56,070 bases of DNA from Mesotaenium endlicherianum (GCA_009602735.1 WELA01013420.1:459984-516053), one strand, 5' to 3'; positions 1-12,430 are shown, counted from the first letter of the stretch. The notes: generated by a model from the letters alone, not told the origin. Translations and numbers: made by a program.

Positions 1-460
1 TCCCCCCCCCATGGAGATGCTTCCCTGCTCCTCCTCGTCCGCGTCCACGTCGTCGCCGTCGGATCCGCTCGAGAGCATCTTGAGCTCCTCCTTCAGATTG
101 CCGTCCGCCCCCGCCCCTGGGCCCCCCCCGCCAAAGCTGGGCTTCAGCGCACTCGTGCCGGTGCTGCGGGGCGTGACTGCTCCAGCTGCACTTGCCGCCG
201 CTGCCGCCACCGCCGCCGCCGCTGCTGCTGCTGCTGCTGCTGCTGACGTGCCGGTTCCTGCGGGGGCATGTGGCGGGGCCTGCCCCCCTGGGGGATCGGG
301 GGCTGGCTGGGCGGTGTTCACACTGATTGACGGGTTGTTCCAGCTTCCAAACCTCGTCGCTGCCAGGTGGGCAGGTGCCGTTTGACTGGACCTGCCGTTT
401 AGGTGCGCTTGCCCCATCTGCCCGTAGAGTGGGGGTTGTGCCTGTGCATGTGCCTGTGCT

Positions 461-495
<35 letters not shown>

Positions 496-1031
496 ATGTG
501 CATGTGCTTGTGCCTGTGCCTGGGATGACATCTGACGCGGAAACTCGTTCAGGTCGGCATTCAAACCCCTTCCATCTCCCTTGCTCCACTGCATGAGGTC
601 TAGGGTGAATCCCCTGGCCACGTTCTGCTCCTGCTGCTGCTGCTGATGTTGCTGCTGCTGCTGCTGAAGTTGCTGATGCTGATGCTGCTGTGTCTGCAAC
701 TGCTGCTGCTGCTGCTGCTGCAAGAATTGCTGTTCCTGGAGCTGTGCAATTGCCATAGGAGGCAGCTGATAGAATTGTTGCTGGCGAGAGGCCTCTGCGT
801 GCAAGTGGCCATTTGTGTACGGAACATGTGCACCAAACGGGGGCCTGAGGGGCGCAGGGGCATCTGACGAGTGAAGGGAGAGAGCTGCCTGCGGAGGAGC
901 GGCAGGATTGAGCCCAGGAGTTAACTGGCTGGCCGGAGGCAGGAATTGGTGTGTTACTTGCCGTTGTTCTTCGAGACTGGGGTAATCCATGATGTACTCA
1001 AAGTTGAATAATCCGCGTCTCAAGAATACCT
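1..1031 (-). CDS. Gln/Ala-rich protein, exon (partial at window edge)
   Basis: An open minus-strand frame runs off the window edge. The first in-frame ATG is at 990 (MDYPSLEEQRQ), but the frame is open further up to a TAG at 1066-1068. A pyrimidine-rich tract ending in TAG lies at 1032-1034, so I read this as an internal exon starting at 1031 rather than a first exon. The product is low complexity: a Gln/His run (about residues 80-125), a conserved-looking stretch with LDLMQWSKGDGRG, a Gln-Ala dipeptide repeat (about 155-180), a long Ala run (about 240-260), and an acidic stretch (DGDDVDADEEE) just before the edge. This composition is typical of eukaryotic transcriptional regulators. I do not recognise the family. 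The many CTG/TGC triplets could vary in length between individuals. Confidence 0.6.
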
Positions 1032-3183
1032 CTACAACGTCAGGAAGAGAAAAGAATTTGCGAATCTAGATTGGACAAACCAAACAGACGTTAGGCACAA
1101 CGGAGGTGAAAAAGGGAGAAGCGGTCCTCGAAGAACCGAGAGGAAGGTGCTCTATGTTTCGGTGGATGGAGACGTGTGAGAGAGCCTTGATTGCGTGCCA
1201 ACAGTAAAAGAACAAAGGTATGCATTAACATGTGCTGCAAGCATCTCGAAAGAACAAAATCTGCATGCCTCCAGTAAATTGCCTCTGTGATTCCGCTCAA
1301 CTCCCCCAAACGTGCAATGCGTGCCTAGTGACCAGCCGGCGCCTTTTGCCAGCACTGGCCAGCACAGTTCTGAACAGTTCCGAATGCTTCCGAACAAACC
1401 TAAAAAATGAAGATCACGCGCACCTACAAGCTCTCACTTGACAACAAAATCCAGTGCCCCCGCTAGGCCCGCATTCAGAGCACCTCACGTTAGATTGCGA
1501 GCGTCTGCAGGGTCAGCTGTCCCAGACGGTTGACACGATGAATGTGGCGTCCAAGATGCGAACCTAAGTTCAGGCTATGCTCAAGAAATTTACGGGCCTC
1601 GGGATCATCCGGAATTGCACTAGATCCTCGTGGAGCACTGAACTCGGCCACAATGGGATCTGATTGTATCTAGTGTAGAACGCCATGAGTGAGGTGCCGG
1701 ATCCGATCAAAATCCAACGAATTCTGGGTACACGACCTTGCCCAACTTTGAGAACATCGGCAGATGTCAGGCGTTGGCCCGCGCCAGACTTCCCTTCAAG
1801 CTTGTGCCAGTGGCTACTCGCGAGTCGCCAGTGTCCACCCTGCCCCTCACCGCCGCTATCTAGTAATATAGGCTCGAGTGGGCTCGAGTCGATTCTACTA
1901 CTCAAAGACATGACTTTTGACTGCGCTCGACACGGCTCGAAAGCGATGTAACCGCCAGCCTCGGGCCTCCAGTATAGGTACCCCACTTTCTATCCAAGTC
2001 CCCGACATCACCCAGCCTTTTGACAGGTTCTAACCTGTCCGTTGTCAAAATATTCGATTTAAGTGATCAGCAATTTTCTTGAATAGTAATTTCCTTGGAT
2101 CGTAATGTTCTTGGTAGTCCAACACCACCCAGAACCATGCAACCCGACAGCCAACGGAGTACGAACCAGACAACTGGAAGTGCATGTCGACCGCGTGTCG
2201 CACGTGTTGTCTGCTCTCAAGCTTCTAGGTTTTTGCTACACTTCTAGCACACTCCAGCAAACGTTCTGCATCCCATGCCCTGGGCCGTGGCCTTGCCAGC
2301 TTGGTAAAACAAGATTTGAAAGCAGTGGTCGCTGGCAGACCCCTCGATTTGATACTTTTCGATATAATATGCTACCTTGGATTTTATAAAACCCGACTCA
2401 GAAGGGAAGGATGTCTTCTTAAATGTTTATAATTGTGGATGAATGTCGCATAAAATCTCAGAAATTGTAATTTCTCTATGAAAAATGTATCACCGGATAT
2501 TATGTAATTGAAGCAAAAATGCTTATACAAATCTTTCAAATTTTGTCGGATGGTCTCTTAAACCCTTGCCGTCAGCCAGAGGATGTTTCCGAAATTCTAA
2601 GAATTTGGTCGAATCGAGGGGCCTGGTCGCTTGGATCCTGCCTATATCTGGCCCTCACAATGTATCTGATCCTCACAATGTCAAAAAAGCTAGAATGAAG
2701 CAAGTTTACTAAAATATCATCTTCACCATTGGTTCACGCCGTGCGACTAGATTCATCATCGATTCGTGCAAACTGGACACAGATATACACATTATTCCAA
2801 TTTTGACAAAAAATATCACACTTTCTTTCTGAACGCCTCGGGATACATAGTAATGAGAACGAAGGCTTTGCTCATTGGTAGTTCCTGGCACTAAACTCGT
2901 TTAAGTGACTCTTGGAAAATAAGAAGCACGAATGGACTATCGTGTGAGTCGTTGCTCAAAGTTAACGGGGGAAGAAAAGTTCTCACAAAAATTTCAATGC
3001 AATTAGAAGACTTTGAAGACATTCGTTGACTTCTTTTTGCGTTAAAAAGACGGTCAGATAATATTATGTGGAGCTTGCTTGCACAATTCATATAGTAACT
3101 CAAAAGTCGTCAACAGTGTCCGTAGAGTTGCAATTGGAGTGAGAATGCAGCAAAAAGAGATTCAAGACAAAAATGTGATATTT
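1032..3183. other. No recognisable gene
   Basis: Several short frames occur on both strands but none shows a recognisable motif or family. A short stretch near 1476-1565 reads as a Leu/Gln-rich helix (DCERLQGQLSQTV), possibly a relic of a gag or coiled-coil gene, too short to call. From about 2390 the DNA becomes AT-rich. I read this as intergenic or upstream intron DNA of the Gln-rich gene. Confidence 0.4.
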
Positions 3184-4420
3184 TTAGTTCAGTATGATGC
3201 CTTTTGGTTTGACTAATGCTCTTGCTACCTTCATGGGGGCTATGAATGATATTTTCATACCTTATTTGGATAAGTTTGTGCAAGTCTTCTTAGATGATAT
3301 TTTGGTCTTCTCAGAAATGAAATTGAGCATGCTGAACACTTGAGAATAGTAATGGATCTCTCAAAACAAATCAGCTTCATGCTAATATGAGCGAGTGTGA
3401 CTTCTTTAAGGAGAGTAGTGAAACCTTGGGTCATGTTGTCTGTAAAGGAAGGCATGAGTGTTGACCCTAAAAAAATTGAGACCATGAGGGATTGGCCAGT
3501 TTGTCTCAGAGATTAGGTTCTTCGGGTTGGCTGACTATTACAGGAAATTTATTGAGAACTATTCTACTAAGGCCAGTAAACTGATTGACCTTACTAAAAA
3601 GGAAATAGGCTTTGTGTGGGGAGAAGAGCAGCAAGCTGCTTTCCGGAACCTGTAGGATACCTTCCGCATCAGGTATGGGCACTATGAGTTTTATGTGATG
3701 CCTTTTGGTCTGACTAATGCTCGACCGTCATGGATGCTATGAATGACATTTTCAAGCCTTATTTGGATGAGTTTGTGCAAGTCTTTTTGGATGATATCTT
3801 GATTTTATCTAAAAATGAGTCTGAGTATGCTGAGCACCTCAGGATAGTGATGGAAACTTTCGAAGAAAATCAATTATATGCTAAAATGAGCAAGTGTAAA
3901 TTCTTTCAAGAAAGTATTGAATTTTTGGGTCATGTTGTCAATAAGAAGGGCATCAGCATTGACCCCAAGAAAGTCCAGACCATAAGGGACTGGCTAGTAC
4001 CTCAATCTGTCTCAAAAATTAGATCTTCTCTTGGATTGGCTAACTATTACAGGAGATTTATTGAAAACTATTCTATTAAGGCCAGCAAACTAGCTGACAT
4101 ATTAAAAAGAACATAGGGTATGTGTGGAGGAAAGAGCAGTAAGCTGCCTTCCAGACCCTTAAAGATGCTCTATGCTCTGCCCCTATTCTTGCTGTTTATG
4201 ACCCCAACAAACCTGTGCAGGTGATTACTGACGCTTCTGACTTTGCCATGGGTGCTATTTTGTTGCAGCCTGTTGACAAAACCACAAACGATGGTAAGAT
4301 TAAGCAGGAGTGGTATCTAGTGCTGTATGAGTCCATGAGGTTTAATTCAGCTGAGATTAACTATTATGTACAGTATCAAGAGCTGGTAGCTATTATCTAT
4401 GTCCTTAAACAGTACAAGGC
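3184..4420 (+). pseudogene. Family-1 gypsy pol remnant with internal RT duplication
   Basis: Two successive pieces of the same reverse transcriptase lie head to tail. The first (3184 to about 3655) goes from the PFGLTNA region through [19 protein letters not shown] to the start of RNase H (WGEEQQAAF), with many stops and frame changes. The second (about 3656-4420) restarts at [17 protein letters not shown] and runs through [28 protein letters not shown] and RNase H ([16 protein letters not shown]). It stops abruptly at VLKQYKA, where the family-1 LTR begins at 4421. The best frame is 3730-4116. Sequence is clearly the same family as 39431-41875. No catalytic function is expected. Confidence 0.85.
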
Positions 4421-5119
4421 TGAAATGAATCAATATGTTGTCTGATATAATATTCATTTATATATAATAGTTAATTCTGTTCAGATTGCTAAATTTTAGT
4501 TAAATAATAAATGTGCTGGATTCTTAATTATATTCAATATAATGACTCAGCCGAGGGCAGCGGGCTGAAGTCAACTTGGGTCAGCTTGCTGACACATTCT
4601 TTGACAGTTAGCTGGCTCCCGTACTCGGTACCAGCAAACTGCCTAGATATGCATCTAAGTGTGATATGCTAGATGAATGGCCAGAGTGTCACCCTTGGGT
4701 GGATGGCGCTTCGAGATGATGGGAGATGGCTGTGGATTTGGTTAGCTGAGGTCCTACTGACGTGGTTAACTTCCGGGTAGGCGATGCCATCGCACTTGCC
4801 GTTGAACAATAAACTCATCCCGTGTACATAAGTTAGGTCATGCTCTAGTGTTGGGGATTCGAAAACAAGGCAAACTTTCTTGTAGTGCTTACTGAGAGGA
4901 CTGAATCCAAGGCAGGAAGCCTTTGACACAAATTGTCTTCTAACCTTGTTTATGAGTCAACGGATTGCATGACCGATGCTCGTTTACTTGCATTTGACTT
5001 ATAAATAGAGAAATGCTAGATGTGAAGTCTTTTTTGCTGAAAACACCATAAAGATTACTTGTTGATATAAAGATTTTTTATTTATCATTAATTGTCTTCG
5101 AGTAAGTCGATTCATTTTA
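4421..5119 (+). repeat. Family-1 gypsy 5' LTR (element A)
   Basis: Starts TGAAATGAATC (TGTAATGAATC in sister copies) and ends GATTCATTTTA, so the ends are short inverted repeats. It is about 700 bp and directly followed by a tRNA-iMet-like primer site. The same LTR recurs at 23346, 27353 and 44697, as fragments at 24440 and 25451, and inverted at 52128. It interrupts an older pol remnant on its left, so element A inserted into that pol. Confidence 0.9.
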
Positions 5120-5120
5120 G

Positions 5121-5132
5121 TGGTATCAGAGC
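5121..5132 (+). other. Primer-binding site of element A
   Basis: TGGTATCAGAGC, one base after the LTR end. It is the standard complement to the 3' end of initiator Met-tRNA used by plant LTR retrotransposons to prime minus-strand DNA synthesis. Confidence 0.9.
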
Positions 5133-5153
5133 AGGTGTCATAATTTTCTTTGT

Positions 5154-6246
5154 ATGGTAAGGACACCGTTCGAGACTAGCAACCCTAGAGATATGGAGGG
5201 TCAAGATAATGAGAATAGAGAGATTCGAGGTGAAAACGAAGATGTTGAATCTCGCACTTATGCTGAGGTACTGGCAGTTAAAGAGGCTCGAGAAGCTGAG
5301 GAAACGGCGGCAACTTTTGTTGAAGTAATAGCTCAGCAAGCTGAAGAAGATCTCATGGGAACAGAGGTCGAAGGTTTAGCCAGGCGGAGACGGAGGCAGA
5401 TGCTAAAAAGCGGCGTCTGGCTGTCAACAGAATTGTTGATTAGATGATGGCAGAAAGGGCCAGTCTTTGAAACCAACCTCTTGCTGGAGCTACTATTGTA
5501 CCTCTTACCCAGATAAATAGACACTTAGGCGAGGCAAGAATTGCTAATGCAGCAGCAAGAGGAAATGCCAAAGCTGCTGCTTAGCGATTGAATGTTGCTG
5601 CTGCTGCTATGGCTGGATTGCAACCTCGAAACGTTGATTTGGGTGCATTTTTTGTTCATATGCAATCTCAAATGACAATGATGTATCAGTCCCAACAGAA
5701 GGACAAGAGGATTATGATGGCATTGTTGCGTGAGAAAGACCAACTGGGATCACACACTACTGGTGGTGGCAGGGGGCCTAGCAGGCGCAAGCCAAAGCCA
5801 CCTCAGAACTATGACTCTGAGGGAAACAAAAAGTATTACCTGATAAAGTTTCTCGGTGATGTTGAGCACTGGCTGGAGAATTATCCAGACATGCAAGATT
5901 TTGAAAAGATCAGACACACCTTTGCTGAAAGGCAACGCAGCAGACTGGTGGCTCTTCTACAAAGGAGAGCGTGAGGCTAAATAACTCGGTGACCCTACAT
6001 GGGAAGAGTTCGTTGAGCAATTTGCATGAGAAGTTTGATGTCATCAATCAGATGGAGAAAGCTATTTGTGCAATGATCTCCTTGTCACTGAAGCAAACAA
6101 CTTCAGTTGCTGAGTATGCACAGAAGTTCCAAGAATCCATGATGAAACAGCCTGCATTGCCGAAGCTGTATAAAAGTGTGTATTTTCGATTTGGCTTGAA
6201 GAGTGAGGTCTCGAGCCATTTTGCTGAGAAAAAGTATGAAAAGTTG
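5154..6246 (+). pseudogene. Family-1 gypsy gag, 5' part (element A)
   Basis: Begins with MVRTPFETSNPRDMEG after the primer site. An acidic, Ala/Glu-rich N-terminal segment is followed, after frame changes near 5400-5590, by a stretch matching the gag of 37606-38790: FVHMQSQMTMMYQSQQ, KYYLIKFLGDVEHWLENYP, LHEKFDVINQMEKAI, FGLKSEVSSHFAEKKYEKL. Frame changes and stops near 5440, 5583 and 5970 show decay. The frame is cut at 6246 by a TG...CA insertion and resumes at 13893. This copy keeps the N-terminal region that the better copy at 37501 has lost. Confidence 0.88.
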
Positions 6247-6294
6247 TGTAGTGAAACAGATGCAGAAAGTACTTAGCAAAGTAGAACACTTTTA

Positions 6295-7236
6295 TGTAAC
6301 GTTTCTGCTTCTCACAAGGATCTTTACTCGGTATTCAAGGATATTTTAATATTTTTATATTATTTTATATTTTAGCGAAAAAGAAATAGCGACAAATTTG
6401 AGAAAATGAACAATCCTTGTGAAAGCAAAAATGAAAATTGAAGTAGAATTTGTGCTTGTGAGAGTTGCACTCACAATGACTCTTGCAAGTATAGATACTT
6501 GCACAACATGAGGCACCGGAGTGCTTCGAGTCACCACCTACAACACTGGTTCATGTTCTACGAAAACAGGCGAAGGGGTATAATCCGTTCGGCTGAATGC
6601 TCGTAACGCGCTGTTTGGCTTTTTGGAGACTTTTCGACGGTTTCCAAAAAGCAATTTCGCGCCAAAAGGGCATTTTTGCGTTCACGCGACTTTCCAAAAA
6701 AGCCGTGACTGTTCGCGGGATCACGTACAAATTCTTTTGTCATGAAGCGGTAGTCACGATAACTACTTCGCCAATTGGTTAGGTGTGAACGTTTCAAATA
6801 AAAGGTTGCGGGTCTGAATCCGCTCGGATGCAAAGCGACTTTGCATATTTGGTTTTGTTTGGGTTTTACAACTGTTTGATTAAACGACTCGTCATTGAAA
6901 CAAAATCAACGACTGTGGCATTATTCAAAATAATGACAATCAAATAAGTTAATCAATTTATGAGTAATCAAGTTATCTCTTCATAAATAATCAAGGTAAC
7001 TTTATGATTAATTATGTCTTTACTATTGCGAAGTAGTTGAATTGCTTTACGACGCTTTTTACAATAGCATCTTGGTCGTTTTGCCAATCGACCAGGAATT
7101 AGTCGGCACACGCATGAGGTGAATGCTTCATCAAGATGCAATCATTTATCAAATGATATATTGATAAATAGTGTAACGTATTTTAGGTAATTAGGAAAAA
7201 TATTCTAAATACGCCTTAAAAGCTCAGACCGTTACA
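6295..7236 (-). repeat. 3' LTR of family-2 copy 1
   Basis: 942 bp from TGTAACG to CGTTACA. It is preceded, on the minus strand, by a purine tract at 7237-7249 (AAGGGGGGAAGAG). Matches the LTRs at 12521, 14270 and 20199. On the plus strand, at about 6761-6830, it carries a tRNA-like relic with a degenerate B box. Confidence 0.9.
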
Positions 7237-7376
7237 CTCTTCCCCCCTTAATAGAACTTAACGTCCTCGTTAAGCAGACGTCTTTTAAGTCATGAGGTGT
7301 CAATACTGGCCTTAGCTAGCGGAAAACACAGGTTACCAAATGGACTTTGCATCATCACAGGGACGGAAATGAGCGA

Positions 7377-8974
7377 TTAGTTGGCCGCGTCTCTTTTGCA
7401 TTTGCTCCTTGGCTTACGAATTGTACCGGGTAGCACACTTGCCGTGGCACGAAGCTTTGGAGCAGTTGCCCATCGTAACCAATATTGTTGAACCAGGTCA
7501 CTACAATTTAGTAGGATTTCTCCCTGAGGTTCGTACGAGTTCCAACTGGAGTCGTAATCTAGCCATTTTATCAAAAGCTCCACTCTGGGAGGCTCATGAC
7601 GAGTGTAGCGATGCCGTAAGACTTCCTCCACATTCCAGGCCTTATCATCATTGGCGAGTTCCACTTTGGGTGCCTGTGGTTGGTAACGGCCGTCGGACCT
7701 AAACAGCTTAAGTAAACTGACATGGAACACAGGATGCGTTCGCCCCATGGATTTAGGCAAATCCAGTCGGTATGCAACAGGTCCAACCTTTGCAATAACG
7801 ATAAAAGGGCCTACCCAGCGAGGCAGAAGCTTGCGCTTTCCTGGGTGCTTGAGTTGGAGGTTTTTAGTTTGCAAAAGTACTTCATTGCCAACTTGAAAAC
7901 TTAAATCAATTCTTTGCGTGTCAGCAAATATTTTCTGCCGATCTCGAGCAGCAGCTAAAGCCAACTTCGCTTGTTTGTGCACCTCTTGAACAGAGTAGAC
8001 AAAGAGGCAAGCACTTGGAACTCTCATGGTTGACAGCCCTGCTTGATGAAAAACGACGAAAGTCAGGGGAGTATGCGGATGTCTTTCATAACTAAGAAAG
8101 AAAGGAGTTTTTTAACACTTTCCTGATAAGCATTATTAAATGCAAACTCTGCAACTAAAAGGAGGGTGTCCCACTTGTCTTGGCGAGGATTCACATAATG
8201 CCTAGGAACTGCTGCAAAACGCAATCTATTCGATCTGTCTAACCATTGGTCTGAGGATGGAAGCTAGTGACGTCTTAAGTACCGTACCGCAATGCAAGCA
8301 AACTTACTGCCAAAAGTGGCCTGTAAATCGTGAGTCACGATCACTTATGATCTCTTTCGGCATGCCGTGTAACTTGAACACGTGATCAATGAAGAGACGC
8401 GCTGTCTCCCTTGCATCAAGTGATGGTTTAGTGGCCACAAAGTGCACCACCTTAGTGAAACGATCCACGATCGTTAACACCCCATTGTGTCCTGTATCGG
8501 TGGTAGGCAATTCAACGACAAAGTCAAGGCTTATGCTTTCTCAAGGAGCACCTACAAGTTCTAATGGATGCAACTTTTTAGCCGGCAACGAGTTGCTAGG
8601 CTTATTTCTCTGACATGTTGCGCAGTTGGTAATGTACTCGGCAACATCAACCTTGACGGACGGCCATATATACCCTCGACGCAAAGAGTGTGTGGTTTTG
8701 GTAATTCCACGATGACCAGAGTAAGGAGAGTCATGCGCTTCCCGTAGTAGCGCATATCTTACTGGGCCTTCTGGGACAGTAATGGGCCCATTATGCCACC
8801 AGATATTGTCCTCAAACGTATAGTTTGAGTATTCTTTCCTTTTGTTCATACTGTCCATTGTCACGGCTACACCGTTCAAGCCAGCACCCAGGAGATCTAG
8901 GAAAAACGGATCTTTGCGATTGCCCTCGTGAAACAGTTGATGCAGGTCAAAAGCTTCAGAGGTATGCATGCTAT
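7377..8974 (-). pseudogene. Family-2 integrase and chromodomain, copy 1
   Basis: Read from 8974 downward. 8541-8969 carries the zinc-binding domain (REAHDSPYSGHRGITKT, then CATCQRNKPS). 8304-8510 carries the start of the DDE core (GVLTIVDRFTKVVHF, then SDRDSRFTGHFWQ). Sequence about 8030-8300 is frameshifted. 7377-8027 has the C-terminal SH3-like part (GRTHPVFHVSLLK) and a chromodomain (WNVEEVLRHRY, then LLIKWLDYDSSWNSYEP). The plus copy at 18462-20058 has the same order. The chromodomain places this family in the chromovirus clade, in which it is thought to guide integration to modified histones. Confidence 0.88.
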
Positions 8975-9099
8975 CCGAATCGGGTTGGCCCCCGTCACCA
9001 TGCTGGGCAACGGCAGATGTCTAGGGGGGTGCAGCAGAATCAAGGGTGGCCACCCTCGAAGCCTGACCGTTTCGGTCTTGCAAATTAGCAAGAGTCCCC

Positions 9100-10310
9100 A
9101 ACATCAAGTTGTGATGGGGAATTCGACTTAGAGGGTCCGCAACATTGTTGCGACCAGGGCGATAAGCTCAGTTAAAGTGGAATCGTTGCAAGAACTCAGA
9201 CCATCTGGCCTGCCGCCTTGATAGCGTTGGCTAAATTTGAAAGAAGGTATTTGGGCGGTGATCCGTAACCACTGTCAAACCCTTGCAGTCTTCCAAATAA
9301 CATCGCCAAATTTTCAAAGCGTACATAACTGCTCAGAGCTCCTGCTCTGTCGTTGAGTAATTTTGTTTGGCAAGTGTCAGCTTTCGACTCTCAATACAGA
9401 TAAGCTTGCCTGCTTGCAGCAGAACAGCTCCTATTCTAACACCGGACGCAACAGCTACTACTATCTCGTAAGGTAAGTCGGGATCGGCCAATGAGAAAAC
9501 TGGCGAATTTGTGAGTGCATACTTAATGCGCTCAAACGCGTGTTGCGTATTCTCATTCCAGATGAACGTCGTATGTTTCCTTGTCAGAGCAGTAAGTGGC
9601 GCAGTCATCACTGAATAACCTTGCATAAACTTACGAAAGTAGTTTACATATCCAAGGAATGAACGTACTGTATGTACACCGGTTGGGATAGGCCAATCTG
9701 CGACACACGCAATCTTGGCTGGGTCAGGGTGCATCCCGTTTCAACCCACTACATGCCCAAGGTACAACAGTTCATCCTTGAGGAAGGACCATTTCTTGAG
9801 CTTAGCATAAAGCTGTTGCTCGCAAAGGATCTGCAACACCAACTCCAGGTGCTTGTAATGCTCTTCCTTTGTCTTTGAATAGACAAGGATATCGTCGAGG
9901 GAAACCTGGACAAGTTTCCCCAAGTAAGGTCAAAAGAATTTGTTCATTGTGTTTTGGAATGTCGCTGGTGCATTGGTAAGTCCAAAACTTAGGACTTTGT
10001 ATTGGAAGTGCCCAATAGGCGTCCGGAACGCTGTCTTGGGGACATCCTCTGGTGTGATTCGAATTTGATGATAGCCTTGGGCTAAATCAAGCGAGGAGAA
10101 CACGCATGCTCTCTGCAGCGAATCAAACAAATCATCAATGCGAGGCAACGAATAGCGCTTCTTGACCGTTATGTTATTCAGCGGACGATAATCAATGCAC
10201 ATCCTGAGCGTCCTATCTTTCTTTGAAACAAATAAAATGAGCGCCCCGAATAGAGAAGAGCTCAATCCATCCTTTCTCAAGCAAGTTGGTAATTTGGTCC
10301 TTCATTTCAT
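9100..10310 (-). pseudogene. Family-2 reverse transcriptase/RNase H, copy 1
   Basis: Three consecutive minus-strand frames: 9930-10280 with [35 protein letters not shown] and [11 protein letters not shown]; 9741-9923 with SLDDILVYSK, so both active-site Asp are kept; and 9333-9734 with the thumb and connection (SFLGYVNYFRKF) and start of RNase H. Two in-frame stops and a frame change separate them. RNase H continues in broken frames to about 9100. Decayed. Confidence 0.88.
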
Positions 10311-11339
10311 TCATCTCCAACGGGCATAGGCGATAAATTGGTCGCCAAGTCGGTTGAGAATCGGGAAAGAGAGCAATTGTATGTTCAATACTCCAATTAG
10401 GCGGAAGCCTGGCTGGTATTTCACTTGAAACACTAACTTGTACTTTTGCAAAAGAGCATAAAGTTTTGTTTCCTCATGACCAGGAACGTCTAACATCGGC
10501 TTTTTCGTAAAGAGCGTAGTGGAAGTCGCTGGGGAATCGAGTCGTAGTAATCCATAGAAAACATGTTGACCTTGTTTTGCCAAATGCCGTGCTTGCTTGA
10601 TGGAAAATAGAAGAGTAGTCGTAGGACTGTCTATCTCCATATCGAGCTTTAGAGATTGAAGAGTAATCTTCCTGGTCCCTTTCTGATCAATGCAAGTCTT
10701 TTGACCGTAGTCAAGTATTGCGCTTGTTCGCATAAGCCATGTGTTACCTGAAATTGCATCAATATCTTCGAGCAATTCAGTAGCGTAGAATTGTTCGTGG
10801 CCGATGTATGACTGCACTTTTAGCTGTAACTTTATCGTTCCAATAATGCAAGCCAAAGAGCCATCGCCGAGGCAAAGCTGTTCGTTCTTGAGCATTGGAA
10901 GCAACTTCATCCCTTGTGCAAAACGTGCACTAATGAAGTTGTTTGATGCTCCTGAATCAATGACCGTGAAGCATGACCGTCCTGAAACTTTTGTTTCAAA
11001 CGTCATACTTAACCCCAAAGAAGCATTATGCATCACTTGCAACGTCCTCGCCTTGAGAGGAATATGGGAAATGTAGAGGTCCTTTACTAAAATCCCATCT
11101 TTCATTGCCAATCTTGCGCGAAACGGAGTGATCGGGTCAAAATACGCGCGTTTCCGTGTGAATGCAGCAATGTAAATTGGTGCAAGACACGTGTGCATTT
11201 TCTGTAAGCGAGACAATTGTGCGTAACACTTGTCAAGGTTACGATCATGTGGCTGAAAGTGCAAGAACATGCAAGCATGGATACACTCGAGTTCCGTAAA
11301 CTCGTCAAAGCTCAACACTTGCATACTAATATATTCCAA
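10311..11339 (-). pseudogene. Family-2 protease region, copy 1
   Basis: A 342-residue frame. The aspartic protease core is at about residues 125-205: FTVIDSGASNNFISARFA with the canonical D-S-G triad, then LGDGSLACIIG and a degraded version of the terminal hydrophobic-G motif. N-terminal to it lies a conserved block (MQVLSFDEFTELECIHACMF, then CYAQLSRLQKMHTC) that also occurs in copy 2 at 16108-16260. I do not recognise this block; it may be the Gag-Pol linker. The C-terminal 100 residues lead into RT. Confidence 0.8.
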
Positions 11340-12103
11340 ACGGAATGTATCAATATCGGGTATGCGAGAGATAACAAGAATCTTTGGTGTGTGCGAACAA
11401 ACACCTAGAATTTATTGCTCACTATGTAGTGTTCTCAATAACTCAGAAGGAGGCATAATGACTGGCTCCTGAGCTACTTCATTGGGACCAGTTGTTTGGG
11501 AAGGTCCTGATGAATTGGCAATGTGATTCCCTTTGGAAGGGATCTGCCATTTCAGACCGCCCTGACGAGATCGAGGAAAACTGGTACTAGGAGGACGTTG
11601 AGGGCAAACAGGCTGACGACGAGGCTTTACGACGGGCTCCTCCTGTGTGATCGGTTCTCGAGTTACCTTGGAGGGTTACGATGTCCAAAAGAACGACGTA
11701 ACATAGTAGAGAATTCGTCAAAAGTCATTGACCCACGAGGCTGGCCATGCCAGAACTGCGCAGCGGCCCCCTTGAGAAAAGTGGAAGCCATCATGGCTTG
11801 GTCAATTGGGGCAACTTTTGCTAAAACAAAAAATTTCCAAAGTTTCTTGAGGAAACAACGCACACCGGACCCTGGGCCACCTTGAAATGTTGCACGCGGG
11901 GAGATCTTGTAAGAAGGCGTCGATGCCAAGGCCTGCCCAAGGGTTGCAGGTGGGAGAAGCCGGAGAGTAATGTTGCCAGCTGTCCCTGATGTGCCGGCAA
12001 CCCCCACGACACCATGCAAGTATGAACGAATTGCAATGTTAAAACCATGTTGGAAACAAAGCGATGATGCAAAATGAACGCGGCGAACGGTGTTCAGCGG
12101 CAA
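11340..12103 (-). pseudogene. Family-2 gag, copy 1
   Basis: 11663-12103 contains a Retrotrans_gag-like capsid segment: FLKKLWKFFVLAKVAPIDQ, TFLKGAAAQFWHGQ, MTFDEFSTMLRRSFG. A frame change follows and a basic, Pro/Arg-rich stretch (KPRRQPVCPQRPPS) leads toward the protease near 11400. I see no CCHC zinc knuckle. Copy 2 lacks most of this region. Confidence 0.7.
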
Positions 12104-12239
12104 ACGCCAAGTTGGCCTGGAGGACCGTTCAGGTTGTCATCGTTGCCAGCGGCAAGATCTATAGCGGCGCGGTTGCACAAACAGCCGTCGCGTAGGCAAA
12201 TCCGAGGTAACGCCGAGAGATGGAGAAAAAATTTCCCGT

Positions 12240-12430
12240 CGGAAAATGATAAGCGACCAGCGCTCAGGGCAGAATTGGGATGGGTGACCACCCTGACAAT
12301 CGGCACCAGAAACAATGATAAGCGACCGTCGGGACTGGGATGGGTGACCGCTCCCACAATCTGCCCCAAAAACTATGATAAGAGACCGTCGCTTAGGACA
12401 GAATTGGGGTGGGTGACCGTCCCAATAAAG
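12240..12430 (-). repeat. Leader tandem repeat, family-2 copy 1
   Basis: Three diverged units of about 60-69 bp, each containing ATGATAAGCGACC or AGAGACC, then GGGATGGGTGACC or GGGGTGGGTGACC. They lie between primer site and gag. The same repeat is at 15295-15460 in copy 2. Confidence 0.8.

Noticed and set aside
646..867. Leu-rich plus-strand frame opposite the Gln-rich exon
   Set aside because: Poly-Leu is the complement of the CAG/CAA Gln run on the minus strand. The minus frame is longer and has non-repetitive protein-like parts.
1570..1986. Minus-strand frame of 138 residues
   Set aside because: No recognisable motif and no supporting context; length is within chance for this base composition.
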